This document shows, piece after piece, positions 24,246 through 36,533 of a stretch of 64,000 nt of DNA. Both the position numbers and the translations under genes were made by a program. The notes beneath the pieces were generated by a model. The model was not told the origin of the DNA. It did not search any database and was given only the letters and a program-made list of their open reading frames with translations. The stretch lies in contig CM041090.1 of NCBI GenBank assembly GCA_023079485.1, positions 8,864,519-8,928,518 on the forward strand, written 5' to 3'. This DNA is from Archilochus colubris. Taxonomy: Eukaryota; Chordata; Aves; Apodiformes; Trochilidae. Position 1 is the stretch's first letter, and every line of letters begins with the position of its first letter.

Positions 24246-27200
24246 TCTCTGTTTGTCACTCAGGATTTTTACTACAGAGTAGCCAAAAGCAAGACAAGCT
24301 TGTAATATTTTTGTGTGCTTCCCCCACAACTCATTTCTTAATGTTTCTTCTGCAAAGACCAGGACTAGGTATATCTCAGCACGTGGCATGTTCTGCAGCT
24401 GGATCTGAATTGCCACCTCTGTGATGTGTTTTCATGATGCCTCAAATCTTACATTATCAGGATGTGGGTGCTGGGCAGAATGAGGGGGCAGAGTCACACG
24501 CAGGGGTCTGAGCAAGATGGGAATGCACAGCTCTCTGTCCCTGGTGAGTACTCATTCTTACATACACACTGCAGAGGTAGGTATTTCCCTTTAGAGAATT
24601 TCGGTAGGGAGGACATGACAAGCCTACAATTATTTCTCTGTTTGATTTATTATTTAAACAAACGTTTCCAATGCAGATGTAATTTCTCAATTTGAGATTT
24701 ATTATTTCACCTGTCTTTAAATAAGAATGCCAGCACGTTGCCACTGGGAGCAGAGGTGTCTTGTTTCATTTTAACTTATTCATAGCAAGCTTTGCTGGCT
24801 CTTCTGGCTTTCATGGTAATATGTTTCCATAACTACCAGGTGCAGCTATGTGTCCTGTAGGGGTTGGAATGTAGGAATAGCAGTATTTTTCCCCTTCTCC
24901 AGTGGCATGGATGGTACTTTTTCCTATTCTGAATGTTTCCATTTGGTGCTGAAACTGAGCACCTCTTCGTGCTCCTGAAAATAAGCCTTATGATAAAGAT
25001 TTCCATGATGAATAAGTGAGGGCATTCTGAAAGTGGCTTATTTTCATGCCTGGAAAGTCATGATGCATCCACAGGTTCCCACTAATCTACTGATTTTTAT
25101 GCTAACTCCCTCTTGCCCATGAGTCAACACTGTTAGATTTATGTCTTGGGCTGGCTCTTCAGTCTTACTTTGAGAGGTTTTTATTGCATATTAATTTCTG
25201 AAATCTTTAATAACTGTTAATTATCCTTTAATTCTAATGCTGGCAAAATAATAAGTAAAAAGTAGTTGAATAACATTGCAAAGAAGAAAATACTCGATGC
25301 TATTTCTGAAGCAAATGTGAATAGATATTTAGCTCAGGGTATTCTATTCCAGCAATTGAAAAAGAAAGGAATTTTCCTCCTGTCCGTAATGGAAAAAAAA
25401 ATTGTAAGCTGTGAATTTGGTCAGAGCTGTTTATTTATTTATTTAAAATTTCTTTTCTTCTTAATATGTTCATCAAATATAATTTTATAAAACTATAATT
25501 TCTGCTTCTGATCAAATGGGAGCCATTCTTTTTTTCAGTTTAGTTTGTCCTTTTAAGATGTCACATCAGAAAATGTTTCCTTAGCTTCTCACATAATTTA
25601 GAGGAAAAACTGCCTTTTCTAGACTGATGTTTTGAAGGCTGCAAAGAGGTAAAAAAATAACTGGGATGTTCATTAAAGTGTTTGGACTCCAGTATGGCAC
25701 TACATGATTACTGTAATAGTGATTATGTAGAAATTGTGGCCAAATTCACAGTAAGACTACTTGTTGAAACTTGTTTCTGTATGGCATTCAAAAGCTTCTG
25801 GATTTGCAGATTTATTGTAAAATAAAGATGTACCTATGTACGTTGCTTAATCTGCAGTAGGGAACTAACACAGGAACACAAGCATACAAAAATGTAAGAG
25901 CAGCATCTAAAGAAGTTTTTTTAAAAAAAGATGAAGGGTGTCTTGTCTAAATTTTCACTGCAAAGTGTGATATCTAAAGGAAAGAAACACAGCAGAATAA
26001 TATTTATGTGGCAAAAGTACTTTTGGCATCTGTTCTTTATTGGTAAGAGTAATATTTAATACCATCTGGATTTCCTAATTCGTTTTTCTGATATTGCTTA
26101 TCTGGGGTTGCCATAGGACACAAACAGCTGGATTGAATTCCATTATGTTGTGTCACTGTGACTCATTTATTTTTTCTTATATATGAAAATTTCTTGTTGA
26201 AAATAATGTATCACTCTTTTCCTTTCAAAGTATTTTGCTTCCTTGCAGAAGTAGTGTGGTTTGTCTGTCTTTCTGTATTTTTTTTCCTATTTCTGTTTTC
26301 TGTTCCTTCATTTTGTTATTTTCCTCTCTATCTGCCCCTCAGCTTCCATAACCTTTTTTTTTTCTCTTCTGTTTCTTATCTAAGTAGCTTTACAGATAAT
26401 GTTTTAACCTCATCTATGGGATCTAAACTTGTATTTAATATTGCCTGAATAATAACAACAATACATATTAGAATGTAAGAAGTTAGCTAGGCTTCATTTA
26501 AGCTTCCCAACTGAGAGTTCAGTCCTCTTTGTTGAGATACTTTAATCTCATGACATTTGGACAGGGCTTTATGGTTGATTCCCTGGAACTGTATAGCTAG
26601 GGGAACATATAAGGGATAGAATAGCTCATGGTTATTGGGATGCCTGATGTATTTGATATCTTCAGGTTTTGTGTGTCTGAAGTCCAATAGTCCTGTATAA
26701 GATTGTAGTACTCACATGCAAAAGAAGTAATAGCAGAAATCTGACTTATTAGTGATTATAGAAAGCCATAACAAGTCCTATCTTGACTATATTTCTTTTA
26801 TTCTAGAACTAAATCATACAGCACTTCCTTTGAATCTGTGGTAGGGTTTTTTCTTTTTGTAAACTGGGAATTTTATGGGTATCAATTCAGATGTAGCTGG
26901 AGGTCTTTCAAAAATGTATATTTAATCTGTCTCACAGTTTGGGTCAGACCACAGTGTGGCCATTTTATGCATACTTATTTGAAAAATGTTATTTTTTCAT
27001 TGCCAATGGCAAAAGCTAAAAGGAACTTCCTTGTTAGTTTTATGAGAGAGTACTTCTGACAATGAAAATAGTTATTGTCCCACTCCAGAACCATAGTGTT
27101 GCACAGATATTTTGCTTTCAAACTTTTTTCTCAAATTTGCATATTTTTAATCTTTCAAAACAGCATGCAACATATGGCAGCAAACATAGCAGATCAGACC

Positions 27201-28257
27201 ACTCAGGACTAATTTTTTAATATAAGATTGAGTAAGGAGACATTCCTTTAGGTCAGCTCCCACAAAACATGGGGGAAGACTGAATTTTTGGCAGAAATCC
27301 TTGACCCTCATCCACACCTGAAAAGGCCCAACTCTAGGGTGATGCTCTAAAATCCATCTTAATCTGGTCTACCCTTCCCTGTACCTCTCCCAAAGGTAAA
27401 TAACCCATGTAGGGAAAAGTGTACCTATAGCAAAGTAGCTCTGCAAGATGATCCTCCGTGGACCATGATGGGAGATGGATGTTACTACACAATTGTAAAG
27501 ATGTTGAATTAAATATTTAAACATGGAGAGGGAGCAGAATGCAGGACCAGCTCTGATGCTGTTCTTGGAGATCAAAGCTGAGGCACAGAGCATGTGGATG
27601 TATTCTGGACAAAGCCGGTTTGACTTCATCTAGGTGTCAAGAGAAGAGGTGGAGGAACTGACTGGAGAAACAGATCTAGGGAGACCACATTAACAGGCCA
27701 ACAAGAAAAAAAATGGCATAATCTAGGTTATTGTAAAGGGGTTGACAACCTTATATTGGGTGAGACAACAGTTGCTGCATCCTAGGTGTGAGCTAGGAAG
27801 ATTATTTCTTGGGAAAAATAAATCTAATCATGCATGTAGGAGCTGGTATTAGTGTAATCTCATGCATGTATGAAAAACTGCTATTAAAGAGGCAAACTAA
27901 ATTCTGTTATCTACTGTGAAAGAGCACAGGAAGACAAGAGGACTTGTGAAAATGTACACATGCCAGGGTGATGCTTCTGAAGCTAACACTAACACTGCAG
28001 TGTTTTCAGAAGCAGCTAACAATCTAAGAAAAAGTATTTTCTGCAGGGGTTGTGAAAATATTTATCCAGAGAATTTTCAAAGCATGTTGAAAATATGGAT
28101 CCAGCAGCTGGCTACCATGGATGGAAAAGGGGAAGGAGTGCTGCAAAGACACAGCAATGGTGGTTCTATGCAGCTTCATCCTAGTTCAGCATCCTTTTTA
28201 TACTGGCCTGACTGGGTAAGAATGGTAGAGAACATTATGAAATCATGAAACAGGGGC

Positions 28258-28302
28258 TTGGATCACTCTCAAGGTTTCTCTTGGATCACACTGAGGTTTC
28301 TC
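28258..28302. repeat. Near-tandem 23-bp duplication
   Basis: Two adjacent units, TTGGATCACTCTCAAGG plus TTTCTC (28258-28280) and TTGGATCACACTGAGG plus TTTCTC (28281-28302), differ by one base deletion and a few substitutions. It is probably a replication slippage product. Confidence 0.8.
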
Positions 28303-31300
28303 AGTGGTGTAAGCATTGCTGTTGTGCTCTCAATGGATGCTCACTATCTTGTTCAGTTATTAATCCCCTCACAGTTCATGAGATGATCAAGTAGCTCCTT
28401 GTGGAAAGATGCTTTCACATTGGCCATTTTGTTCTGCCTGGCTCTCTGACAGGTGATGTTGCATTAGGAGAATCTGGAACTGGAAAATCTAAATAAAATT
28501 CTTTATAATGCTTTATTAGGAAACTAACTGGATTGAAGTTTGTTAAATGGTATAAACTGAGCTACAATCTGCAGTATACATTCTTTTCTTCTGTACATCT
28601 TCTATAGTATACAAGACCTTTTTTGTTTTGCTGCTTCACTCAGATGTTAATGATAATTATCACATTGACAACAGACATTCATGAACCTGAGAACCATGCT
28701 GATTTGATGGTTTTGAGGTATTTTGTTTGTTAGCTTGTTGGTTTTTTGGTATTTTGTGTCTATGTGTTGAGGTTTGGGGGGGGTTTGAGTGTTTTTTTTT
28801 TGCCAATTGAAAGGGCAGGTATTTCTTCTAGGCAAAAATCTATTAACTTATAGAATAGAAAAAGACATTTAGTGGCAGTCAGTGAGACACAGGGATGTCC
28901 AGGTTGTTTCAAAGCAAGATTTTCTTGTCCCAAAAAACACATGTATGTAAACAGTGAAAGGAACAGTGAATGACCAAACCAGGTGCATCTACAGGTTTTA
29001 TCTTTAATGTATATTCTAAGAGGTACTGAAATATGTGTTTATCCCTGTGGTTATGAAGATGAGAGGAAGGTTGTTTAGTGGTAAGGGTTACTTTTGCTAT
29101 TTCTGAGAGTCAGCAATGTAAACAGAAAGGATGTTTAATATTCTCCCATAACAAGTTTGTTGCATAAGGCCACAGTCACTCCTTAGGACATTGTGAGCAT
29201 TTATAGCCAAGCAATGTCTATTCCATAGTTTATTCAATGAAATATGTTCTTTATTTTTCTCTGACATCCCTCCCCACAACACATTTTACTTTTCATCCCT
29301 GTCACTGTTCTTACTTGCATTGATTTTTTTTTTTTTTGTACTAATCCTAATATTTTTGGTGCTGCTTAGTAAAGGACTTTTTTTTCTTGGATAATCACTA
29401 CAGAGGCAGTCAGTCAGAGGCCTGCAGTCTCCCTTGAATCCCGGGACAAGGCTGCTGAGAGGATCCCACAGTGAAGGCACAGCTGGAATTCTGAGGGAAG
29501 CAACCATGCTGCGGCCACAGCAACGAAGCTGTGGTCATGCTTGACATAAGAACAAACATAGCAAAGGGTAAGAATTTCACTCAGAAGCTGCAGAGTTCTG
29601 TAGTTAACATGAGCATTTGTAGGTACTGAACAGAACCTATCTGCATAAGGGATAGAAACAGGGACCTCAGCATTTCTTCAGTCTGCCAGTCAACAGAAGT
29701 AAACATAATACCTTATTTCTTTGCTTTCAAAATGAGAAATATATTCTGGTGGGATCTAAGCCATACATGTTGCTACATTTAAGCTCTGCATTCAGTTTTA
29801 AACGCTATTTGTCTTTACAATCTTACACTATGCTTCAATACATCCTTCTCTTTGAGCCTCAGGTGCACGGGTCTCTACCTATAGAATGACTGGAAGGACA
29901 GGCAGCACAAACAGAGGGAAAAGCCACTGAGCAGACTGGTATATTTCTTACTTAATGTGAAAACTTGTATCACAAATCAAGCTTTGAGGAAAAGCAAGAA
30001 TTAAGCCTTTCTTCTTGCTTTATAACATATCTTAGTAAAATAAACACAAAACTAAATGTTCAGTTGTCTTTAGAATTTATTTAATTACTTGTAAAGGTAT
30101 AATGTCCCATCACGTATCATGTCACAAAACAAAGCCAGGTTTAGATGAGGACTTAGTAAACACCAAATTTTCCTTCTATTAAAATCTGAGCAGAATGAAT
30201 TACAAGGGACTTTCCATACTGACAGCCTGAGGACATGCTCTAAACTCATTTCATGGGATCTTGGCAGAGACTTTCTAGGATTACTTCTGCAAAAGAATTC
30301 TGTTTTGCCATGAGAGTATGTAGGATCAGGAAAGGAAATGTACAGGAGTCACTTGTGTTAAAAAATAGCAATAGAAACTGTTGCAAATAAGATTCTTTCC
30401 CAGTATTTGTGTATTATAACTACACTTGGGGTGCCAAATATATTCCTGCTGGAACTTAGGTGCAATATTCTGGCAGATCATTTTCGTGTCAAGTCACGTA
30501 AGGATTTTAATATCAAGTCCCAAAGTACTTGAAGACTTTAGGAGAAAAGGTACTGTATCTTATAAATATCAACATGTTGTACTATTCTGTGTTTATTTCA
30601 GAAGCTCTTGCTAGAGCCTTAGTCATGAAAACCTCACCTTGATACCAGATTCTACTTCTATGGTAACATCAGGGCATGAGCAGCAGCAGTACTTTCTGAA
30701 CAGAATCCTACATGATAACTGACACCATTGCCACCTTTAATCACATTAAAAAAGAGAAAGAGGAAAAGAAAAATAAGAAAAACCTTGCTGCTTTTCCCCT
30801 AGGCTTTCAAAAGCACTGACCTTGTTTTGTTTTCTTTTCAAGTGGAACTATTGGATGTGCTGAGCTAGCATGAAAAATCACTTCTAACATTTCTTCTAGC
30901 TTGGCTTTGGAAGGTTCCTATCTCAGGAAAGGGCATTGTTGTCACAATGGACTTGTTAGGCTCTGGAACTCCTACCCATGAACCAAGCACAAAAAAAATC
31001 TCTCAGTATACTTCAGACATCAGCAAATAGAAGAAGACAAAAGCGAGCCTTGCTTTGGGTACTTTCGAGCTCGAAGCTCCACTATGATTTTCTGTCTGTT
31101 TTTTTCACAACATTCCCCTTCTACCAGTGTATTGCAGTGTGTGCTTGTCACTGCTGCTCCTGCCTGCCCTGCATCTGCTTGTTTTGGCAGTTCTGATGGC
31201 AGAGGGCTCCGGGACACTTTCATGTGGTTTGTGTCACATGTGCTGCTGTGTGAGACACACGCTGCTCTTCGGGAGAGTTCCCTGCTTGCTGCTTTGTCTG

Positions 31301-31629
31301 CTCTCCTCTACACTTCCTCTGCAGATGCCATTCCTGGCTCCCAGGGACCATATATTTTTTCTGTTACTTTTAATGTGTGTGCACCCACCCCATGCAGTTC
31401 CAATGAGGTATGCCTTTATTTCCTCTGCTCTCCATCTCTGAAGGTTTAGATCCATAATCAGTGTTGCTAAGTGCAGGAATGATCCTTAACACAAGCTGCC
31501 CTTTTCCTCTGATGTTTATCCTCCCTCTTGGAAGTGTGGAAGTCTCCACTTGTTCTGTTTTTAACCCTGTAGTGACTAATTTTAGCTATCGACTTAGCAT
31601 CCGTTGTCCAGCGAGAGGCAGATGAGAGG

Positions 31630-31900
31630 CAGGCACCTAATTGGTTGGAAAATTTGCCTCCTTCAAATGATTTTCCTTTCTCTTCCCATTGACACAGAGG
31701 AAGGCTAGATGACAAACCTAGGCTAATTGGCCCACTTTGAGATAGCATTATCTAGGTGAGATATATCCCTTCCCTCTCCATGGCGGCATGCCATGAATGC
31801 TGTGTGCTTGCAAACTGCTGGCTGGGAGTTTTTTCATCAGCTAATCCTCTTATCAGCACTTTTCATCCTGCATTACCCATGAGGACAGAGAAGAGAGCTG
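31630..31900. promoter_or_regulatory. Candidate enhancer-like motif cluster
   Basis: The segment contains several GATA-type sites: GATAGCATTATC, an inverted pair at 31741-31752; GATATATC at 31760-31767; and TTATCAGC at about 31850. It also has CTAATTGG homeobox-type sites near 31638 and 31722 and a TAATCC site at 31842-31847. It is not low-complexity and not a recognised repeat. Motif density alone is weak evidence, so this is a hypothesis only. Confidence 0.2.
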
Positions 31901-33080
31901 AGTGTCAGCAGAGGGGGGTGTGAGTATAAGAGATAAGGACCAAGAGCTTTCTTACAAGTGGGTCAGTTCCGGACTCACACAAGGTATTTCTGCACTATAT
32001 GGAAAAAAGTAACAGAGTGGCCTATATAAAAAAGGCAGAGTTTTGGTGAGGAAGTAGGGCAAAAACCCCAAAGCCTGATAAACAGGAAAAACCTGGAACA
32101 TTAGGAGGACAAACCTGTGATGCAGAATATTTCAAATGCAGGTTAGAGATTTAGCAAATCCCTATAGGCAGGACTAGAAATGGAAGCAGAGAAAGGTCAG
32201 GCTTTTCATAATGTTAGTGGTTCCCTTGACTTCCTGAAGAAGCTGAAAGTTTGCCATATGCTTTATTTATACCAAGATCTATTCATTCCTCATCAAGACT
32301 GATGTTTTTATTCACAACTCCACTGTCTTGATTCAAGATCAAAGCTGTCATAACCTGGATACCAATGGTAAGTTTAAAGCATTTCTGCCAGTTCACGAGA
32401 TTTCTCCACAATTTGTTTCAAAATTTGAACCACTATTATATTTAAAGGTGTACATTATGTAAAGTAACCAGCCACATCGGTGAGAAAAAAGGCTTCCTGA
32501 CAGCAGAAGCAAAAACTTGCTTTTAGTAGAGCTGTTAAAATATTGCAGATTTTTATATCCTGAAATAGAATTGAATAGATCAAATAAGCATTAGCAGCAG
32601 CAAGATTTTTATTTTGTCCAGCAGTAGAAAAATCATACAGATACAGATTACTTCTAATTTTCCTTAGGATTAGCAAGATGATCCTGTGTATGAACAATGT
32701 GTGATAGTCTCTGTAATGCCAGTGGGAGCTCTGCACAATCCACATGTGGGATGCAGGGGCTAAATTGAACAATAACACTGATGTAAAACAGCAGTGTTAT
32801 TACCTGGAGAAAAACTGGCATTGCCCTAACACTGCAAATCCTTAACTACTGCAACGTAAGGCGAAGAGCCCAAAGCAATAGACTGGATCTGTGAGAGATG
32901 TGGGAGAAACTGTAGGTTTGGAAAGGTGGTTTCTCTCCTTGCTCTGGTAAGAGAGCAACAATAGTAAGAGTGGTATGATATATAAAAGCAGACTTATATT
33001 GCTTCCAGTTTGATTTGTATCCATGTTTCAGTTTTCCTATACAAAGTTGTTGAAAAAAAAAATCCTGCATTGTGTGCACT

Positions 33081-33347
33081 AACAAGACAAGAGGACACAG
33101 TCTTAAGTTGTGCCAGGGGAGGTTTAGGCTAGATATTAGAAAGAATTTCTTCACGGAGAGGGTGATTAGGCTATGGAATGGACTGCCCGGGGAGGTGGTA
33201 GATTCTCCGTCCCTGGAGACATTTAAAAAAGACTGGATGTGGCACTCAGTGCCATGGTCTAGCAACTGCTCCGGTGGGTCAAGGGTTGGACTAGATGATC
33301 TCTGAGGTCCCTTCCAACCCGGCTAATTCTATGATTCTATGATTCTA
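33081..33347 (+). repeat. CR1 LINE, 5'-truncated 3' end (copy E)
   Basis: A plus-strand copy of the same young subfamily as copies A and B. It starts abruptly at AACAAGACAAGAGGACACAG and runs through the ORF2 C-terminus (minus the usual N-terminal residues), the 3' UTR (TTGGACTAGATGATCTCTGA, CCCTTCCAACCCGGC) and three ATTCTATG-type units ending at 33347. It is nearly identical to the reverse complement of 4957-5260. Confidence 0.93.
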
Positions 33348-36079
33348 AGGGTACAGTCCTGTGCTCACACAGCATCCTTTTGTAGTCACTGGAAATCAAG
33401 CCTGTAATGAAGGTAAGACTGGGCATGTAAGCTGCCTTGAAAAATATTGTCTTTCTTTCCCTGAAAAGTGATTAAGCCCCCCTCCCCAAAAAAAACAACT
33501 TGTGTTCTTTGCTACTGGCACCAGCTCTACAGGGCATCAAAGCAACTGACTGCTTGTAATCTCTAGACATTTCCTGACTGACTGCAAAGGTCATGTTGGA
33601 GTGAGCTCGTGAAACTAAAAGAGTTATCTGAAGACCAAATAAGGTGAAAGTTCCTGTGGCTAAAGTTCAAGTTTACTTACAATGAATAAAAAAGAGAAGA
33701 AAAAAAATTGGCTGACTTACTTTCATTTTAGAAAGCTTTGGAGCAGTTTGTATAGAACAGAATGAAAGGAGAAAAAAAAAAGTAGAATGTACAGTGATAT
33801 AACAGAAAAAAAAGTTAATAACAACTGGCAGTCTTTTCTTGTTTGTTATTTATTTCATTTTAACCCTTGCAGTGATATCTGCAATGTGGCTACTTTCTAG
33901 CTTGGGAATTCTTTGAGGTTGGGACCTTGTCTTTTTTTTCTGCCTCTCAGAAAAATGGTTTAGCATGGTCTTGCCACTATCAAGGGAATATAAAAACTCT
34001 TTGAAAGTACAGTCTATGTTAATGTTCTAGTTTACATTTATAAGCTAATTCCACACCAAAATAATCTTAGATTCTCCTGCATTCTTTACAGCATCCCACA
34101 GACGAGTGTCAGCACCTGTGCTGGATATTTTGGCCTCAAACTGTCTGCTGATTGGCTCATTATCTGCTGCCAAGCAGAATATAAAACAGCTGAAGACTCC
34201 CTTCTCTCAGGGCACTAATTTGAGTGTCCCTTTTCTACTTACTTTTATGAAATCTGTAAATTTCATCTGTATTTAAGATGTCCACTCCATAATCATACTT
34301 GGCTGAAGATGATCAGAAGGATCAAAAGTTTCTGGCGCAAGTGCAGACAGTGCTATATCCAGATTTCTTAGCTGTTCTTTCTTTAGAAAACTAGATCAAA
34401 GGTAATGTCAGGTTATTGTTCACTTTGGAGATTTCTGGTTAGCTATAGCTATTGACAGAAAACTTGTGAGCAGTCATCAAGCTGTCATAAACACAAACCA
34501 AGATTAAACCAATAGATTGGTTTAAATCTCAAAATCATACATTTCATTCTTGATCAATAGCTCTGAACTTTATGCTTGCTTCCCCAGATGCCCAGCAATT
34601 CCCTTGCTAATAGCTTGTTAATCACTGCTTGGTCCATGTTTGCTGGAAGCAACATGTTCTAGTGAATGAGATGCTGGCAGGGGCCCAAGAACTCTGGATT
34701 AGATTTCCAACTCTGTCTCCCGTGATGACTCTTCATCTTCTACTGACTACTAAAATGGCAATGTGGGTGTCATACATCAGGGCCCCCATTGTCACTTTGA
34801 GCCTACTTGTATCACACTTACATTGCAAGTTGGAACTTGACCATGGATTAAAGTGAATTTCAGTGGAAACTGCTAATAAGCTTGAATGTTCTTGGGCCAC
34901 AAATCAGTCTGGTCTCTCTGGCATCTCTGCAGTGATATAATTGGATATATGTGAAAGAAATGAATTAAGTATTAATGTTTAAAAGCTGATGTCCCAGGAA
35001 GATACTAAAATAAACACAACTGGAACCAAAACATTCCAAAATCTGTACACTTTCACTGGAATATGATCTTGTTCTGTTTTAATTACTAATAAATGACAAA
35101 AATGTTCTTGCATTTAAACATATGTGATAATGCAAATGAGAATGATAAAATTGCTGTATTTTACTGACAATTTATCTTTTAACATGGATCAGCTATAATG
35201 GAGAACAGGACTCCAGTGTTCCCCTATGTTTATTTTGACTACTGTGATAACTACAATTTAAATGATCACCTTAGGAGAAAACCTGTTTTGAGTCTTCAGG
35301 GAAGTAAAGTTCAGCAGTTTGTTTTCACAGAGGAAATTACTGTTTTAAGGGATAATATTTGGTATCAAGAACCCTAATTGCTGCATAATTCCTTATTTCA
35401 TTATGACTTACTTTGTAGGTTTGGGATTCTGTCTGGAAATAATCCTCAATTTTGATGGGGATTTGGAGGCAGAACTGATAAAAAGGGAAAGAAAATAAAA
35501 TTCAGATAAGGTATGCTGGTGAAAACAGTTTTGTCTGTAGTGCAGCAGCACACAGTAATCACAGCAAAGCTTCCAGTGGCATAATCATGTACATTAAACC
35601 CCTCTGTTTGTATAGTAGTTTGGGCACATTAATATTTTAGTATGGAACTTATAGCACCAGATACTTGGAACTCTTGTTCAGCTTATTTCTATTAATTGAT
35701 TGGTGCTGGGCTCCTATAGCAGTGTTCAAGAAAAAAAAAAATCACAAAACTGGTTGCAACAGAGAATATAATGCACTGCTGTGCTACAGCTTCACAAAAC
35801 TTCTCAAACCTGACTCTACTTTGGTCCCTGCTTTATTAAGTGCTTTACACACACTGAGAAATTGAAAAGTCCGTGACTTATGCAGTTATGAGTGATGTTC
35901 TTCCTGGGGTGAAGATGCAGCTTGACTGCACAAGTGTGTAACGTGGCTCTTTCCTACATGTATGCTCAGGCACTTCTTAGACAGCAGCATTGGCAGAAAA
36001 GTGTAAAGGACACAAGAGACAAAATTTTCTTGCCAGGTATCCACTTCCAACACCTTTTCCACTGAGATAAACCAGTGGT
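33348..36079. other. Unique sequence, no gene recognised
   Basis: No recognised exon or repeat family. It contains a CCAAT/TATA arrangement at 34151-34186 (listed separately) and an octamer ATGCAAAT at 35130-35137. Poly-A runs occur at about 33771-33780 and 35730-35740. Confidence 0.55.
34151..34186 (+). promoter_or_regulatory. CCAAT/TATA arrangement, possible core promoter
   Basis: An inverted CCAAT core (GATTGGCTC, ATTGG at 34151-34155) lies 24 bp upstream of a TATAAAA (34180-34186), a spacing compatible with a TATA promoter. A start would be expected near 34210. No open frame or obvious first exon follows, so it may be chance or the remnant of an LTR. Confidence 0.2.
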
Positions 36080-36195
36080 TGTAGTGAAATAAGGCAACCA
36101 GGTGCCACTAATTGCCAGGTAGTGGGCATGAGCTTGTGTTAAGCCCACCTGTGCCTCATTAGGGCGGGCCCCCACTGCGCATGAGCAGGGTTAGG
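36080..36195 (+). mobile_element. Truncated 5' LTR of a deleted LTR element
   Basis: It begins TGTAGTGAAAT, as does the 3' LTR at 36534, and matches it over 116 bp with about five differences (roughly 96%). It then stops after GCAGGGTTAGG, before the part that in the other copy holds the CAATAAAAGG box. The remainder of this LTR and most of the internal region are deleted. Copies elsewhere in the window (55410-55592) confirm that this is a dispersed family. Confidence 0.8.
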
Positions 36196-36240
36196 CAAGG
36201 CAATGTGGAATGAAGATACCAGGAGAATTTTAGAGGTTCA

Positions 36241-36430
36241 GGAAAAAACACCAAAACCCCCCCCAAAAAATAAAACCCACAAAAAACCACAAACTACAAA
36301 AAACCACAAACACAAAAAAAACAAAGAACAAAAAACCAAAAATACCAAAAAAACAAAAGAAACAAAAAACCCCAAAACCCCAATATAACAAAAAGAAAAA
36401 AACCAAAAAAATCCAACAAAAAAAAAAGTG
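36241..36430 (+). repeat. A/C-rich low-complexity tract
   Basis: Almost entirely A and C on the plus strand, with irregular CAAAAA- and CCACAAA-like units and little G or T. The antisense translation is a long F/G/V/L/C-rich stretch and the sense translation is K/N/T/P-rich; both reflect composition, not coding. Confidence 0.9.
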
Positions 36431-36513
36431 AGAGGAATTGTCATTTTTGTTGTATTTGTGTATACTAGAACATATTACAATTATCATTGTAATAAACGGG
36501 AGTTCTTCACAAA

Positions 36514-36533
36514 CAAAAAAAAAAAGGGGGAAA
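36514..36533 (+). promoter_or_regulatory. Polypurine tract before the 3' LTR
   Basis: A run of A residues followed by GGGGGAAA sits immediately before the TGTAGTG start of the LTR at 36534. In retroviruses and LTR retrotransposons such a tract primes plus-strand DNA synthesis, and this position is diagnostic of a 3' LTR. It fixes the element's orientation as plus. Confidence 0.8.

Larger units (their letters stand above)
24246..33080. other. Unique AT-rich sequence, possible regulatory patch near its end
   Basis: No gene or known repeat family was recognised over this long interval. Small features seen are a 23-bp near-tandem duplication at 28258-28302, T/G-rich stretches near 28700-28800, and a motif-dense segment at about 31560-31890 (listed separately). 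Open frames of up to 121 codons (31084-31449) are cysteine- and serine-rich without known domains. Confidence 0.55.
36196..36533 (+). mobile_element. Residual interior of the LTR element
   Basis: Only about 340 bp separates the two LTRs. It has no retroviral gene. The first 45 bp are unassigned, then comes an A/C-rich tract, then about 85 bp of unique sequence ending in a polypurine tract next to the 3' LTR. The element is therefore a non-coding deletion derivative that could only have moved in trans, if it moved in this form at all. Confidence 0.7.
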
